64,000 nt of DNA from Candidatus Planktophila lacus (lineage in GTDB: Bacteria; Actinomycetota; Actinomycetes; Nanopelagicales; Nanopelagicaceae). The notes under the pieces were generated by a model that was given only the letters and a program-made list of their open reading frames with translations, did not search any database and was not told the origin of the DNA. The translations under genes were made by a program, and so were the position numbers. Within the stretch, counting starts at the first letter, position 1, and each line of letters begins with the position of its first letter. The stretch covers positions 434,001 through 498,000 of the forward strand of contig NZ_CP016783.1 in the NCBI RefSeq assembly GCF_002288385.1, given 5' to 3'. Below, one piece after another: positions 9,244 through 18,417 of this stretch.

Positions 9244-9732
9244 ATGAGATCAAAGAGATTGGCAGCATTCGCAGTGCTAGCGCTCTTATTCTCGGGTTCG
9301 CCCACCGCTGAGGCTTTATCTAAAGGCTCTTTCTACCTAGAGCTAAAGACTGGTTGCTACAGCGCCAATAAAGCGCCAACTAAATCAAGCCGCTGGACCG
9401 ATACAAATTACAAAACTCTTTATCCAACCGGTTGCACGGCACCACATCATTACGAAGTCTTCTACATCGGCAAGATAAAGGCGAAAGATTTAAACTCTGA
9501 TGCGGCAAAGAAAGAGGCAGGAATCGCTTGCGACAATGCCGCGATTGCAACGCTTACTGGACAGAAAGAGTTGCCACCGACTTTAACTTACGGATATTTC
9601 TTTCCAGATCCAGGTGCCGAAGAGAAGAAGTACGGCAAGAAAATACTGTGCTTCTTTAGAGTCGCCGATCCCAAGAACGACAAGTTAACGCTTTCGATCA
9701 AACGCACTTTCCGCGAAGTCAGTTACGTTTAA
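9244..9732 (+). CDS. Small secreted protein of unknown function
   Basis: A 162-aa protein with an N-terminal signal sequence (MRSKRLAAFAVLALLFSGSPTAEA). The mature part has five cysteines, including GCYSANKAP, GCTAPHHYEVFYIGKI, ACDNAA and LCFFRV, a pattern seen in secreted septum-formation-like or DUF4333-like proteins, but no family is assigned. An in-frame TTG at 9217 would lengthen it. The ATG at 9244 is preferred because a -10 box sits just ahead of it and the signal peptide starts there. The stop overlaps the convergent iolD stop in a TTAA. Confidence 0.75.
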   Translation: MRSKRLAAFAVLALLFSGSPTAEALSKGSFYLELKTGCYSANKAPTKSSRWTDTNYKTLYPTGCTAPHHYEVFYIGKIKAKDLNSDAAKKEAGIACDNAAIATLTGQKELPPTLTYGYFFPDPGAEEKKYGKKILCFFRVADPKNDKLTLSIKRTFREVSYV

Positions 9733-11648
9733 TTTCTTTCAATAGCGCCCTTACCGAAGTATCTCTTCTGCGCTTTGCGCGCCTCTGAATAATGCGCGTA
9801 TGCCTTCTGGGTGCTTTCCAAAGTAGAGACTGCAGGAATCGGAACTTCCCACCACGCTTCTCCACCTGGTGCATAAAGCAGCGGATCGCTATTGATATGG
9901 ATCAGCGTTGCAGTTGGGTGCGCCTTAGCAACCTTCATCGCTGCAGATAGATCTGCAATGGCGTTAGGAGTTTCAGCGATGCGAATTACATTCATTCCGA
10001 GGCTCTCGGCATTTGTTGCAAGATCAACTGGCAAGACATCGCCGGTTTCGTGGTTATTGGCTTTCTTATCGCGGAAGCGGTACTTGGTACCAAAGCGTTG
10101 TGAGCCAATATCTTCAGAGAGATGGCCGATCGAAGCAAAGCCATGGTTCTGCACCAAGACGACAATAAATTTCAGGCCTTCAGCAACCGCGGTAACGAGT
10201 TCGGTATGCATCATTAAGTAAGAGCCATCACCCATCATCACAACTGGTGTACGTGATGAATCAGCGCGAGCGACACCTAAACCTGCAGCGATCTCATATC
10301 CCATACAAGAGAAGGCATATTCCATGTGATATCCAAGTGGATCACGTACGCGCCATAACTTATGGAGATCACCAGGAAGTGAACCGGCTGCACCAACCAG
10401 AACATCACGCGGATCGGTTGCCGCCTGTACTGCACCGATGATCTCGCTCTGGCTTGGCTTGGCTAACTTTTGATCAATAAAAGATGCATCAACAATTGCA
10501 TTCCAGGTTGTCTTCTCTTCAGCAATCTTCTTGGCATATGCCGCATCTAGCGCATATCCATTTAGCTCTTGTAAAAGTTCAGTTAACGCCTCGCGCGCAT
10601 CGGCAACAACCGGAATTGCGCTGCCATGCTTAAAGGCATCGAAGGCGGTTACGTTGATATTGATAAATTTAACATCTGGGTTTTGGAAGACGGTGCGAGA
10701 TGCGGTTGTGAAATCGCTATATCGAGTGCCGATACCAATTACTAGATCCGCATCTTTAGCTAGTCGGTTTGAAGTAGTTGTACCTGTTGCGCCCACTGAA
10801 CCGCACATTTGTGGGTGATCCCAATTAAGTGAACCCATTCCGGCTTGTGAAACCCCAACTGGAATGCCAGTTGCTTCCACGAACTTAGTTAGCGCTGCAT
10901 GAGCATCAGAGTAGATAACTCCGCCACCAGCGACAATAAATGGACGCTTTGCGTTGCGGATCGCCTTTGCAGCAACTGCGCTGACACCAGCATCAGGGCG
11001 TGGACGGCGGATATGCCATTCGCGATCTGCCAAGAATTCTTCAGGGACTTCAATAGTTTCGGCCTGCACATCTTCTGGAAGACAGATAGTTACTGCACCT
11101 GTTTCGGCAGGATCGGTCAACACACGCATTGCGCCAAGCAGCGAACTAAAGATTTGTTCTGGGCGATTAATGCGATCGAAGAATTTAGATAGCGGCTTAA
11201 ATGCATCATTTACCGACATCGTTAAGTCATATGGTTGCTCTAGCTGCTGCAGAACAGGATCGGCAACCCGGTTAGCAAAGGTGTCCGCCGGAAAGAGCAG
11301 CACTGGTAAACGATTTGTTGTCGCAACTGCGGCACCAGTGAGCATATTTGTCGCACCTGGCCCAACTGATGATGCACATGCAAAGGTAGAACGGCGACGA
11401 GTCATACGGGCATATGCCGATGATTCGTGAACCATTGCTTGTTCATTACGCGCTTGGTGGTACGGCATTAAATCTGGATCAGTTGTTGATAATTGTTTTA
11501 ACGCTTGTCCAATACCTGCCACGTTTCCGTGTCCAAAGATTCCAAAGACGCCCTGAATAGTTCGCTCGCGATGTGTGCCATCAACTGTGTATTGATGGGC
11601 CAAGAATTCGACGATTGCTTGACCGACGCTCATCTTGCGAGTTGCCAT
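9729..11648 (-). CDS. iolD: 3D-(3,5/4)-trihydroxycyclohexane-1,2-dione hydrolase
   Basis: A 639-aa thiamine-diphosphate enzyme, matching the usual length of IolD. It opens the ring of the diketo-inositol intermediate to 5-deoxy-glucuronate in myo-inositol breakdown. Seen: the N-terminal pyrimidine domain with GIFGHGNVAGIGQAL and SVGPGATNM, the central domain, and the ThDP motif GDGSYLMMHTEL to VQNHGF. A Shine-Dalgarno GGGAG precedes the ATG. It is the last gene of a three-gene minus-strand set with mmsA. The other inositol genes (iolB, C, E, G) are not in the window. Confidence 0.93.
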   Translation of the reverse strand: MATRKMSVGQAIVEFLAHQYTVDGTHRERTIQGVFGIFGHGNVAGIGQALKQLSTTDPDLMPYHQARNEQAMVHESSAYARMTRRRSTFACASSVGPGATNMLTGAAVATTNRLPVLLFPADTFANRVADPVLQQLEQPYDLTMSVNDAFKPLSKFFDRINRPEQIFSSLLGAMRVLTDPAETGAVTICLPEDVQAETIEVPEEFLADREWHIRRPRPDAGVSAVAAKAIRNAKRPFIVAGGGVIYSDAHAALTKFVEATGIPVGVSQAGMGSLNWDHPQMCGSVGATGTTTSNRLAKDADLVIGIGTRYSDFTTASRTVFQNPDVKFININVTAFDAFKHGSAIPVVADAREALTELLQELNGYALDAAYAKKIAEEKTTWNAIVDASFIDQKLAKPSQSEIIGAVQAATDPRDVLVGAAGSLPGDLHKLWRVRDPLGYHMEYAFSCMGYEIAAGLGVARADSSRTPVVMMGDGSYLMMHTELVTAVAEGLKFIVVLVQNHGFASIGHLSEDIGSQRFGTKYRFRDKKANNHETGDVLPVDLATNAESLGMNVIRIAETPNAIADLSAAMKVAKAHPTATLIHINSDPLLYAPGGEAWWEVPIPAVSTLESTQKAYAHYSEARKAQKRYFGKGAIERN

Positions 11649-11690
11649 TTGTAGCTCCCTTGATGTCTCTATTAAATAGTTCTAGATCAA

Positions 11691-13181
11691 TTAGTTCTGT
11701 GGGAAGCCGAGGTTGATTCCACCATGGCTTGGATCTAACCAGCGGCTAGTGATCGCTTTGCCGCGAGTAAAGAAGTGCACGCCTTCTTCACCGTGCGCCT
11801 TAGTGTCACCAAATAACGATTGTTTCCAACCACCGAATGAGTAGTAAGCAACTGGCACAGGAATCGGAACGTTAATTCCGACCATGCCAACTTGAATCTC
11901 ATTCTGGAAGCGACGCGCTGCGCCACCATCGTTGGTAAAGATCGCAGTTCCGTTGCCGAATGCACCGCTATTAATTAGCGCAACGCCTTCGTCGTATGTC
12001 TTTACGCGAACAATAGAAAGGACTGGACCGAAGATTTCATCCTTATAAACACTTGAAGTAGTTGGTACTTGGTCGATCAGGGTTGGTCCAAGCCAGAAAC
12101 CTGCAGCCTCACCGTCGGCCTTTACGCCGCGACCATCAACAACAACCTTTGCACCATCTTTAACAGCGACATCAATGTATGAAGCGACCTTGTCACGGTG
12201 TTCTTTAGTAACAAGTGGACCCATATCGCATCCACGGCGACCATCACCGGTGCGCAGCTTGTCCATACGAGTAACAATCTTCTCGATTAACGCATCTGCA
12301 ACTGGCTCGACTGCAACGACAACTGAGATCGCCATGCAACGCTCTCCAGCTGATCCGAAGCCTGCGTTGATTGCTGAATCTGCAACGAGTTCTAGATCAG
12401 CATCTGGCAAGACCAACATGTGGTTCTTTGCGCCGCCAAGTGATTGCACACGCTTTCCAGCCTTCGCGCATTCTTCGTAGATATAACGCGCAATAGGAGT
12501 TGAACCAACGAATGAAATTGATTCAACATCAGGGGAGTGCAGCAATCCATCTACTGATTCTTTATCGCCATTCAAAACGTTAAATACGCCATCAGGCAGA
12601 CCCGCTTCTTTCCAAAGCTTGGCGATCCAGATTGATGCAGTTGGATCTTTTTCGGAAGGCTTCAGTACAACTGTGTTACCGGCAGCGATTGCGATTGGGT
12701 AGAACCACATCGGAACCATCGCTGGGAAGTTAAATGGAGAGATGATGCCAACTACGCCAAGTGCCTGGCGAGTTGAATAAACATCCACACCTGTTGAAAC
12801 GTTTTCAGAGTAATAACCCTTAATAAGTTGTGGCATTCCAACTGCAAACTCGACTACTTCTTGGCCTCGGGTAATTTCACCTAGGGCATCAGATAAAACT
12901 TTTCCGTGTTCGCTAGTGATGATCTCGGCGAGCTCGCCCTTCTTCGCATTTATAAGTTCGCGGAATTTAAAGACGATCTGTTGACGCGCTGCGAGTGAAG
13001 TCTTCGACCAACCAGGAAAAGCTTTCTTCGCAGATGCGATAGCAGCGTTGATCTCTGCCGCATTTGCTAGCGCAACGCGCTTTGTCTCAACGCCTAAAGC
13101 AGGGTCATAGACAGGTGCAGTGCGACCTGATGTGCTTGGTACTTCTTTATTATCAATCCAGTGGCCAACAGTTGTAGTCAT
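11691..13181 (-). CDS. mmsA: Methylmalonate-semialdehyde dehydrogenase (CoA-acylating)
   Basis: A 496-aa aldehyde dehydrogenase of the MmsA/IolA branch. It converts malonate or methylmalonate semialdehyde with CoA and NAD to acetyl- or propionyl-CoA, the last step of inositol and valine breakdown. Visible: the N-terminal GHWIDNKEV, the cofactor region GIISPFNFPAMVPMW, SFVGSTPIARYI and the catalytic cysteine in GERCMA (about residue 282). Branch-typical GDGRRGCDMGPLVT is present. It lies 42 bases before iolD and 4 bases after the amidohydrolase. Confidence 0.93.
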   Translation of the reverse strand: MTTTVGHWIDNKEVPSTSGRTAPVYDPALGVETKRVALANAAEINAAIASAKKAFPGWSKTSLAARQQIVFKFRELINAKKGELAEIITSEHGKVLSDALGEITRGQEVVEFAVGMPQLIKGYYSENVSTGVDVYSTRQALGVVGIISPFNFPAMVPMWFYPIAIAAGNTVVLKPSEKDPTASIWIAKLWKEAGLPDGVFNVLNGDKESVDGLLHSPDVESISFVGSTPIARYIYEECAKAGKRVQSLGGAKNHMLVLPDADLELVADSAINAGFGSAGERCMAISVVVAVEPVADALIEKIVTRMDKLRTGDGRRGCDMGPLVTKEHRDKVASYIDVAVKDGAKVVVDGRGVKADGEAAGFWLGPTLIDQVPTTSSVYKDEIFGPVLSIVRVKTYDEGVALINSGAFGNGTAIFTNDGGAARRFQNEIQVGMVGINVPIPVPVAYYSFGGWKQSLFGDTKAHGEEGVHFFTRGKAITSRWLDPSHGGINLGFPQN

Positions 13182-13185
13182 AGCC

Positions 13186-14778
13186 TCATCCTATGACGGC
13201 AACCCCAGATTTATAAACGGCCTTAATCTTGATACTGGCCACATCATGCGGCGCGATTGCCAGCGGGTTCTGCTCCAGAATCATCAAATCCGCCTGCATT
13301 CCAACGGCGATCTCACCGAAGCGCTTTTCATTAAAGCCTTGGTAGGCAACGCCTGCGGTGTAGAAAGACAGACTCTCTTCAACCGTTATCGCCTCGTGTG
13401 CGCTCCAACCTTCAGCCGGCCATTTATCTGGCGACTGGCGATGGGTTGGAACAGCCAGCGCCAACAAAGGAATGTAAGAGGTAACTGGCCAATCGCTTCC
13501 GTAACTCATACGCGCACCGCTTTTAACCATCGACTTCAATTGGTACTGGCGATTATTACGCTCATCACCAATGCGCGGTGCAATAAGTTCTTTATTCATC
13601 GGATCTAAGTAAGTCCACAACGGTTGGAAGTTTGCAATTACGCCTAGGGATGCAAAACGTGGCAGATCTGCTTCATCAATTAACTGCGCATGTGTAATTA
13701 CCGGACGGCGATCCCACTTGGGATTTACTGCAACCATCTTTTCAATCGTATCTAACGCCTGACGCACCGCAGCATCGCCGATGGCGTGCATATGTAATTG
13801 AAAACCTTGCGAATCAAATAGAACAGCGGCATCCAAGATTTCGTCATCGTTCCAGATCAATAGACCCTTTGATGTTGGATCATCTAAATAAGGAGATAAC
13901 AAAGCAGCAGTGCCGGCAGATAAAGCGCCATCGCCAATAATCTTTATCGTCTTACATGCCAACTTCGACTTTGGACCAAGTGCCTTAACTTGTTCGCGAA
14001 TCTGCCCAAAGTATTCGACGTTATCTCGCCATGAATCAGGCTGTGCCAACAGATATAGGTCCATATCAATCTTTAGCGCACCACTTTTATCAGCGGCCAT
14101 ATATGCCTCTGCCATACCCTCGCGAACCCACGCATCAACGGATGCGGTTACTCCACTTTCTAAGTAGCGCTGCGATGACCATGCAATTGCCGCCACATCA
14201 TCTTCCAGCGTGCGCTCTGGCGCATGTTTCATAATCAAATCCATGGCAGATGGCTCGCGCAAAGTGCCACGGGCTGAACCATCGAGGTTGCGCGCAATAG
14301 TGCCGCCATCAGGATCAACGGTTGCAACGGTGATTCCAGCAATCTCAATAGCTTTGCTATTTACCCAAATCGTATGGTGATCAACTGCCTGCAATACAAC
14401 AGGACGATCGCTAACAACTTCATCTAACCAAGTTGCTAAGAAGTCTCCACCGTTAACAGCGGCAGCTTCATAAGCACCGCCCACAATCCACGGCGTATTT
14501 GGATTGGCATCTGCAAACCTTTTTACTTCGGCAACCATTTCAGCAACAGTCTGCAGACCATTTACCAACGGCCCTTGTGCTTCACGCCCACCAAACAAGG
14601 GATGTGCATGTCCATCCATAAATGCTGGTGCCATAAATGCACCTGCTAAATCGACAACGTTATCTCCAGGTTCAGCTGCACCATTTATCTCAACGATCTT
14701 CTCGCCATCGATGCGCACAGAATTGGCAACGCAACCGATGCCACACCAGATAGTGCCGCCGCTAAAGAAAGTTGCCAC
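13186..14778 (-). CDS. Amidohydrolase family protein (YtcJ-like)
   Basis: A 530-aa metal-dependent hydrolase of the amidohydrolase_3 / YtcJ type. Seen: APAFMDGHAHPLFGG (HxH metal site), VDHHTIWVNSKA, the DPDGGTI and GTLREPSAM blocks, LHMHAIGDAAV and GSDWPVT (late Asp). Members hydrolyse amide-like bonds in diverse small molecules; the substrate is unknown. The start is GTG. It is the first gene of the mmsA-iolD group, so the substrate may feed the same pathway, which is inference. Confidence 0.85.
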   Translation of the reverse strand: MATFFSGGTIWCGIGCVANSVRIDGEKIVEINGAAEPGDNVVDLAGAFMAPAFMDGHAHPLFGGREAQGPLVNGLQTVAEMVAEVKRFADANPNTPWIVGGAYEAAAVNGGDFLATWLDEVVSDRPVVLQAVDHHTIWVNSKAIEIAGITVATVDPDGGTIARNLDGSARGTLREPSAMDLIMKHAPERTLEDDVAAIAWSSQRYLESGVTASVDAWVREGMAEAYMAADKSGALKIDMDLYLLAQPDSWRDNVEYFGQIREQVKALGPKSKLACKTIKIIGDGALSAGTAALLSPYLDDPTSKGLLIWNDDEILDAAVLFDSQGFQLHMHAIGDAAVRQALDTIEKMVAVNPKWDRRPVITHAQLIDEADLPRFASLGVIANFQPLWTYLDPMNKELIAPRIGDERNNRQYQLKSMVKSGARMSYGSDWPVTSYIPLLALAVPTHRQSPDKWPAEGWSAHEAITVEESLSFYTAGVAYQGFNEKRFGEIAVGMQADLMILEQNPLAIAPHDVASIKIKAVYKSGVAVIG

Positions 14779-14845
14779 TTGCGCTTGCCGCCTAATCTCT
14801 CAAGAAACCAAATCTCTAAATAGAGAAGCGGCGCAAGTCTAGGGG

Positions 14846-16531
14846 TTACTTCTTTTTATATCCCGCCGGGCACTTAGGACTTACTGCCGTTACCTTTTTA
14901 GTGGTCTTTCCCTTTACGCAAGAGATTGTGACCTTCTTCTTAGCAACCGGTGTTACCACGGGAGTTTCAGAAGGTGATGGCGCCGGAGCCGGTGCAACAA
15001 CCTTCTCCTGCGAAAGCTTGACGTTGATAGTTGGAGATGAGAAGCCAAATCCCTTCGCTGACAAGTAAAGCCAACCGTTCTTCTCGCTTACTATCGTTGT
15101 CGCAACCTTCTTCTCTCCACCTGAAGTTGTGACTGAAATTTCAGCCTGAATTGGCGCGCTAGAGAACTCATAGATACAACGCGCAACCTTGCTGTTAATT
15201 GCTAAGTCATACGTGCCAGATGCTTCAGCGCCACTTGCCTCATAGTGCGGAGATGCAACCTTGTATTCAAGTGCACCAGTTGCTTTATTAAATGTTGGGG
15301 GACCGGCGCTATAGGTAAGCGCGTTGGTTGTAACAACGCCACCAAGTTCATCCTTTGATTTACTGCAGCGTTCAATCTCTGGGTTCTGCCACGTATTTAG
15401 CGCGCGATAAGACCAATACTGCGTTGTCTTTGTCGCCTTATCTCCGATAGTCGGCAACATATCGTTCATAATCTGCATCGTCTGCGGATTAGAGAGCCCA
15501 TTTAGCATTGTCTTAACGCTGTCGCCATTGACATTACCCTGCAAACCCCAATCGACATCAGCAAAGATGACTTTGCGAACTGATTCAGGGATTTGCGCAT
15601 TAGGAATTGTGAAATCTAAAGTAGAAATCTTTACCGGCTCAGCCTCGATATTTACAATCTGACCTGTTCCATTTGGCGTGATCTCAATCTGCGGAAGTGC
15701 GATACGTCCGTGGAACCAACCGCTTAACTTCTGCGCCAGTTGCACAGACATTCCAAAGCGATAACCGGTTGGGAAATCCTGTGGAAGTTGGCAGACACCG
15801 GTATCGACAACCATGCAACGTTCTCCTTGCGGAGTATTCGAAGGACCCGAGTTCGCAGGAGCACCTGTTGGCCCCCAGTTAGGGCGCGAAGTCATCGGTG
15901 CATAATTTCCAGAAACTGGTTTCACTGGGGTTATGCCCGCCATAAAGCTTCCGTAATAAATTTTAGTTGTACTCATTGGCACGCCCGCGGCTTTATCTAC
16001 ATAAGAATCAATTCTTAACGAAACAAAGTATTCATCGGTTCCGCCACCATTGATAACGCCCGGAACTTTCCAGAGCCCACCGAACCCATTTGCCGCAGAT
16101 AACATCATCGATGGAATCGCTGGGCGATCAGTGGTTCCCTTAACTGGCAAAGAATTTAAGAATTGGCCATCGATTCTCTTGCCGGCCGAATCAATGGCCC
16201 AAATAGATTTGATGCAATCAAAAGATGAATCAACGGCACATGTAGGAAGATTGTTGATTGTCTTAACTGAAGTTGCTTGGGTGCAGATCGGATCATCAAC
16301 AGATTCACATCGCAACATCTTGCTGTGGTCTGCAGAATCAGCATTTGCCCAGAAGTTATTTGGTTCGATCGCCAAGTCAAAGCTTTCGGTTAGATAGAGA
16401 CCGAAGTTTGGAATCGTGGACGGAATCTTTCCTCCAGCGCTAGCTGTATTAGCCTGAACCAACGAACCCAACAAAAGCGCAGCAACTAGAGCTGCTCCAT
16501 ATTTACGGACTGACTTCACGTAAAACCCCAT
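14846..16531 (-). CDS. Large secreted protein with Cys-containing Lys-rich C-terminal tail
   Basis: About 561 aa. The N terminus is a signal sequence (KYGAALVAALLLGSLVQANTASA). The body is a Cys-containing extracellular domain of unknown function, with pairs such as RCESVDDPICT and ERCMVVDTGVCQ. A proline/alanine linker (about residues 510-530) leads to a C-terminal module with ISCVKGKTTKKVT and KCPAGYKKK. The same tail ends two other proteins in this window (S1 protease and the 38.9-40.1 kb protein). The segment before the tail also resembles that second protein. The start is uncertain: TTG 16537, ATG 16531 and GTG 16519 are in frame. Confidence 0.75.
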   Translation of the reverse strand: MGFYVKSVRKYGAALVAALLLGSLVQANTASAGGKIPSTIPNFGLYLTESFDLAIEPNNFWANADSADHSKMLRCESVDDPICTQATSVKTINNLPTCAVDSSFDCIKSIWAIDSAGKRIDGQFLNSLPVKGTTDRPAIPSMMLSAANGFGGLWKVPGVINGGGTDEYFVSLRIDSYVDKAAGVPMSTTKIYYGSFMAGITPVKPVSGNYAPMTSRPNWGPTGAPANSGPSNTPQGERCMVVDTGVCQLPQDFPTGYRFGMSVQLAQKLSGWFHGRIALPQIEITPNGTGQIVNIEAEPVKISTLDFTIPNAQIPESVRKVIFADVDWGLQGNVNGDSVKTMLNGLSNPQTMQIMNDMLPTIGDKATKTTQYWSYRALNTWQNPEIERCSKSKDELGGVVTTNALTYSAGPPTFNKATGALEYKVASPHYEASGAEASGTYDLAINSKVARCIYEFSSAPIQAEISVTTSGGEKKVATTIVSEKNGWLYLSAKGFGFSSPTINVKLSQEKVVAPAPAPSPSETPVVTPVAKKKVTISCVKGKTTKKVTAVSPKCPAGYKKK

Positions 16532-16602
16532 TCGCAACTGACCGATACAGCCTACTTAGGCCTACATATCCGCCGTCAATTACCCCCGCGATTTATGCAG
16601 GC

Positions 16603-17289
16603 CTACTCGAGTTCCTTGGGCGCCTGCATCTTAAGCGGCGGGATCGCAGGCTTATCTTCCTCGAGTTCTTTCATATTCTTATCTATCTCCTGAATTACCC
16701 GATCTATGCCGTACTCGGCGGCGATCAGGGCGCAGGATAAGAAACGGTTAAATTCTCGGCCATCACGGGCGCCGAATAAAACCCCCGAAGTCTTCTGACG
16801 ATTGCTGACATGAAAGATGTAATCAGTCTCATCGGCGGATGCGGCAGCACCGTTCCACTTTGAAAAAGCCCACTCTTTGGTATTAAACATTCCGTTAAAC
16901 AAAACGCGCTGGGTTGTTAAAAGCACATCGCCGATTTCAGCATATTTCTGAATTGGATCACCGGAAACATATGTACCGCGCGTTGCACCAACGCGATAAC
17001 GAATACCGGCAACCACCGGAATGCTTAGCCCTTGGCTAGAGCCTTGAAAACTTCCGGCGCCTCGACCTGCTTCGTGGAATTGACCTTGCGCAGTCCAGAG
17101 AACTATTTCGCCAGCCTTTTGAATCGTCTGATTAACAACAACATCTTCACCTTTAGCAGCGAGCACAAATGCATCGCGCGCCTTCTGAAAGATTTCAATA
17201 TCGCTCTGCCAATCAGTTAACTCGGCATCGTAAACTTCCATCGCGCTTTTATATGCGCGCTTAGCTTTCCAATTAGCGATAAATCCCAT
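16603..17289 (-). CDS. Cytoplasmic PH-like domain protein
   Basis: A 228-aa soluble protein with no signal or membrane segment. The first 70 residues are Lys/Glu/Ala-rich and probably helical. The centre (about 105-160) has GDVLLTTQRVLFNG, then WAFSKW, the strand pattern of bacterial PH/GRAM-like domains. The last 25 residues are acidic and Pro-rich. The function is unknown. It starts 3 bases after the CPBP protease stop, so the two are co-translated. Confidence 0.7.
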   Translation of the reverse strand: MGFIANWKAKRAYKSAMEVYDAELTDWQSDIEIFQKARDAFVLAAKGEDVVVNQTIQKAGEIVLWTAQGQFHEAGRGAGSFQGSSQGLSIPVVAGIRYRVGATRGTYVSGDPIQKYAEIGDVLLTTQRVLFNGMFNTKEWAFSKWNGAAASADETDYIFHVSNRQKTSGVLFGARDGREFNRFLSCALIAAEYGIDRVIQEIDKNMKELEEDKPAIPPLKMQAPKELE

Positions 17290-17292
17290 GGC

Positions 17293-18186
17293 CTAATTCT
17301 GCCCAACTAGCGCCGGTTTGTCCGAACTTTCGTCAACTAACTTCCATTTAATTGCTAGACGGATAGCAAAGCCTTTCAACCACCGCGGAACCCAGATCTT
17401 GCGTGGCTTTGAAAAGTAGAGAATCAAGAGAGCGGGAAAGAGAATCATTAAGAAATCTGAAAATGGCGATGTCAGCCCTTCCCAAAATGGATATGAAGTC
17501 GGCGGGTTATCAGCCAATTTTGGGGGAGTTTTATCAAAAACAACGCTCCAGTCCATTAGCGCGTGCACCAACACTGGAACCCAAATGCTGCGCGTTGCAA
17601 TCATGATCGCGCACATCAAGAAACCAAAACAGAAAGCGCTCATCACATGCCAATAGGCCAACCATGGATCCCAGTCACTGCCCGTGTAGAGATTTAAATG
17701 CATCAACCCGAAGAAGAGCGATGAAACAAATATCGCCGCCTTATGGCTTCGCCGCTTTAATACGCCATATATAAAGCCACGAGCAACGATTTCTTCACCG
17801 AAACCGATAGAGAGCAAGAAGATAATCCCGGGCACCGCAACTTTCCACGGTTTCATCGCGTTATCTTCGTTAGAGATAACGGAAATCAAGATCGCAGCAG
17901 AGAGAGCTATGGCAAAGATTGAACCAGGTGAAATACGCGGCAAACCAAAGTATTCAAGCGATGGCAAATTAAATCGCTTAATGAAAAAGAGAAAGACTAA
18001 ACCCATCACAACGAAAGCCGCGATATTGCTGGCGCTTCCGGATGGATCCATAAATGGAACGCGCACGTATCGCAATAACAATATGGCAAAGAACGAGAAC
18101 CCCGCTAAGGTCAACCCGATCTGCAATCGCTTCATACCTGCAAAGCTAGCGAGCCCCACTGACAAACGTGGTTCATATCTATCCAC
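17293..18186 (-). CDS. CPBP family intramembrane metalloprotease
   Basis: About 297 aa with eight or so hydrophobic segments. The three CPBP (Abi/CAAX-protease-like) motifs are present: EEIVARG (EExxxR), FFGLMH (FxxxH) and HALMDW. The family cleaves or processes membrane-linked substrates; the substrate is unknown. The GTG at 18186 has no Shine-Dalgarno. An ATG at 18135 (MKRLQIG) has TAGCTT seven bases upstream and may be the true start, giving 280 aa. It forms an operon with the PH-like protein. Confidence 0.8.
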   Translation of the reverse strand: MDRYEPRLSVGLASFAGMKRLQIGLTLAGFSFFAILLLRYVRVPFMDPSGSASNIAAFVVMGLVFLFFIKRFNLPSLEYFGLPRISPGSIFAIALSAAILISVISNEDNAMKPWKVAVPGIIFLLSIGFGEEIVARGFIYGVLKRRSHKAAIFVSSLFFGLMHLNLYTGSDWDPWLAYWHVMSAFCFGFLMCAIMIATRSIWVPVLVHALMDWSVVFDKTPPKLADNPPTSYPFWEGLTSPFSDFLMILFPALLILYFSKPRKIWVPRWLKGFAIRLAIKWKLVDESSDKPALVGQN

Positions 18187-18198
18187 AGCAAAGTAAAA

Positions 18199-18232
18199 AA
18201 CCTAAGTCAGCAAACTTCTACTGACTTAGGTT
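18199..18232 (-). terminator. Hairpin with T run on the minus strand
   Basis: A perfect 12-bp stem (AACCTAAGTCAG and complement) with a 10-base loop is followed on the minus strand by a run of T. It stands between the plus-strand tRNA-like gene and the divergent CPBP gene, so it is not placed to end either one. It may block antisense or read-through transcription. Confidence 0.55.
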
Positions 18233-18243
18233 CCGTCCTGCGT

Positions 18244-18317
18244 ACCGCTGTAGCTCATTGGATAGAGCATCCCACTAACTACGGGAATGGTAGCGGGTTC
18301 GAACCCCGCCAGCGGTA
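18244..18317 (+). tRNA. tRNA-like gene, apparent anticodon AAC, isotype uncertain
   Basis: The cloverleaf is clear: acceptor ACCGCTG pairs with CAGCGGT, the D arm is GCTC-ATTGGATA-GAGC and the T arm is GCGGG-TTCGAAC-CCCGC. The acceptor helix extends by five further pairs outside the gene (18239-18250 with 18310-18321). The anticodon arm is poor: TCCCA against CGGGA leaves an A-C mismatch, loop CTAACTA, with T at position 37. No CCA is encoded. It could be an odd Val tRNA or a decaying copy. Confidence 0.6.
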
Positions 18318-18324
18318 CGCACAC

Positions 18325-18359
18325 CTAATGGCCACGCCGTAGTTAAGCGTGGCCATTAG
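18325..18359 (+). terminator. Hairpin downstream of the tRNA-like gene
   Basis: A perfect 13-bp stem (CTAATGGCCACGC and complement) with a 9-base loop lies 7 bases after the tRNA-like gene. The T tract after it is short (TATTTCC). Confidence 0.65.
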
Positions 18360-18406
18360 TATTTCCTAACGCACAGTAACTATTTACTTAACAACCAAAG
18401 ACCCAA

Positions 18407-18412
18407 TACTTT
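18407..18412 (+). promoter_or_regulatory. -10 box TACTTT, leaderless start
   Basis: TACTTT ends five bases before the ATG at 18418. No Shine-Dalgarno is present. Confidence 0.5.
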
Positions 18413-18417
18413 TACCT

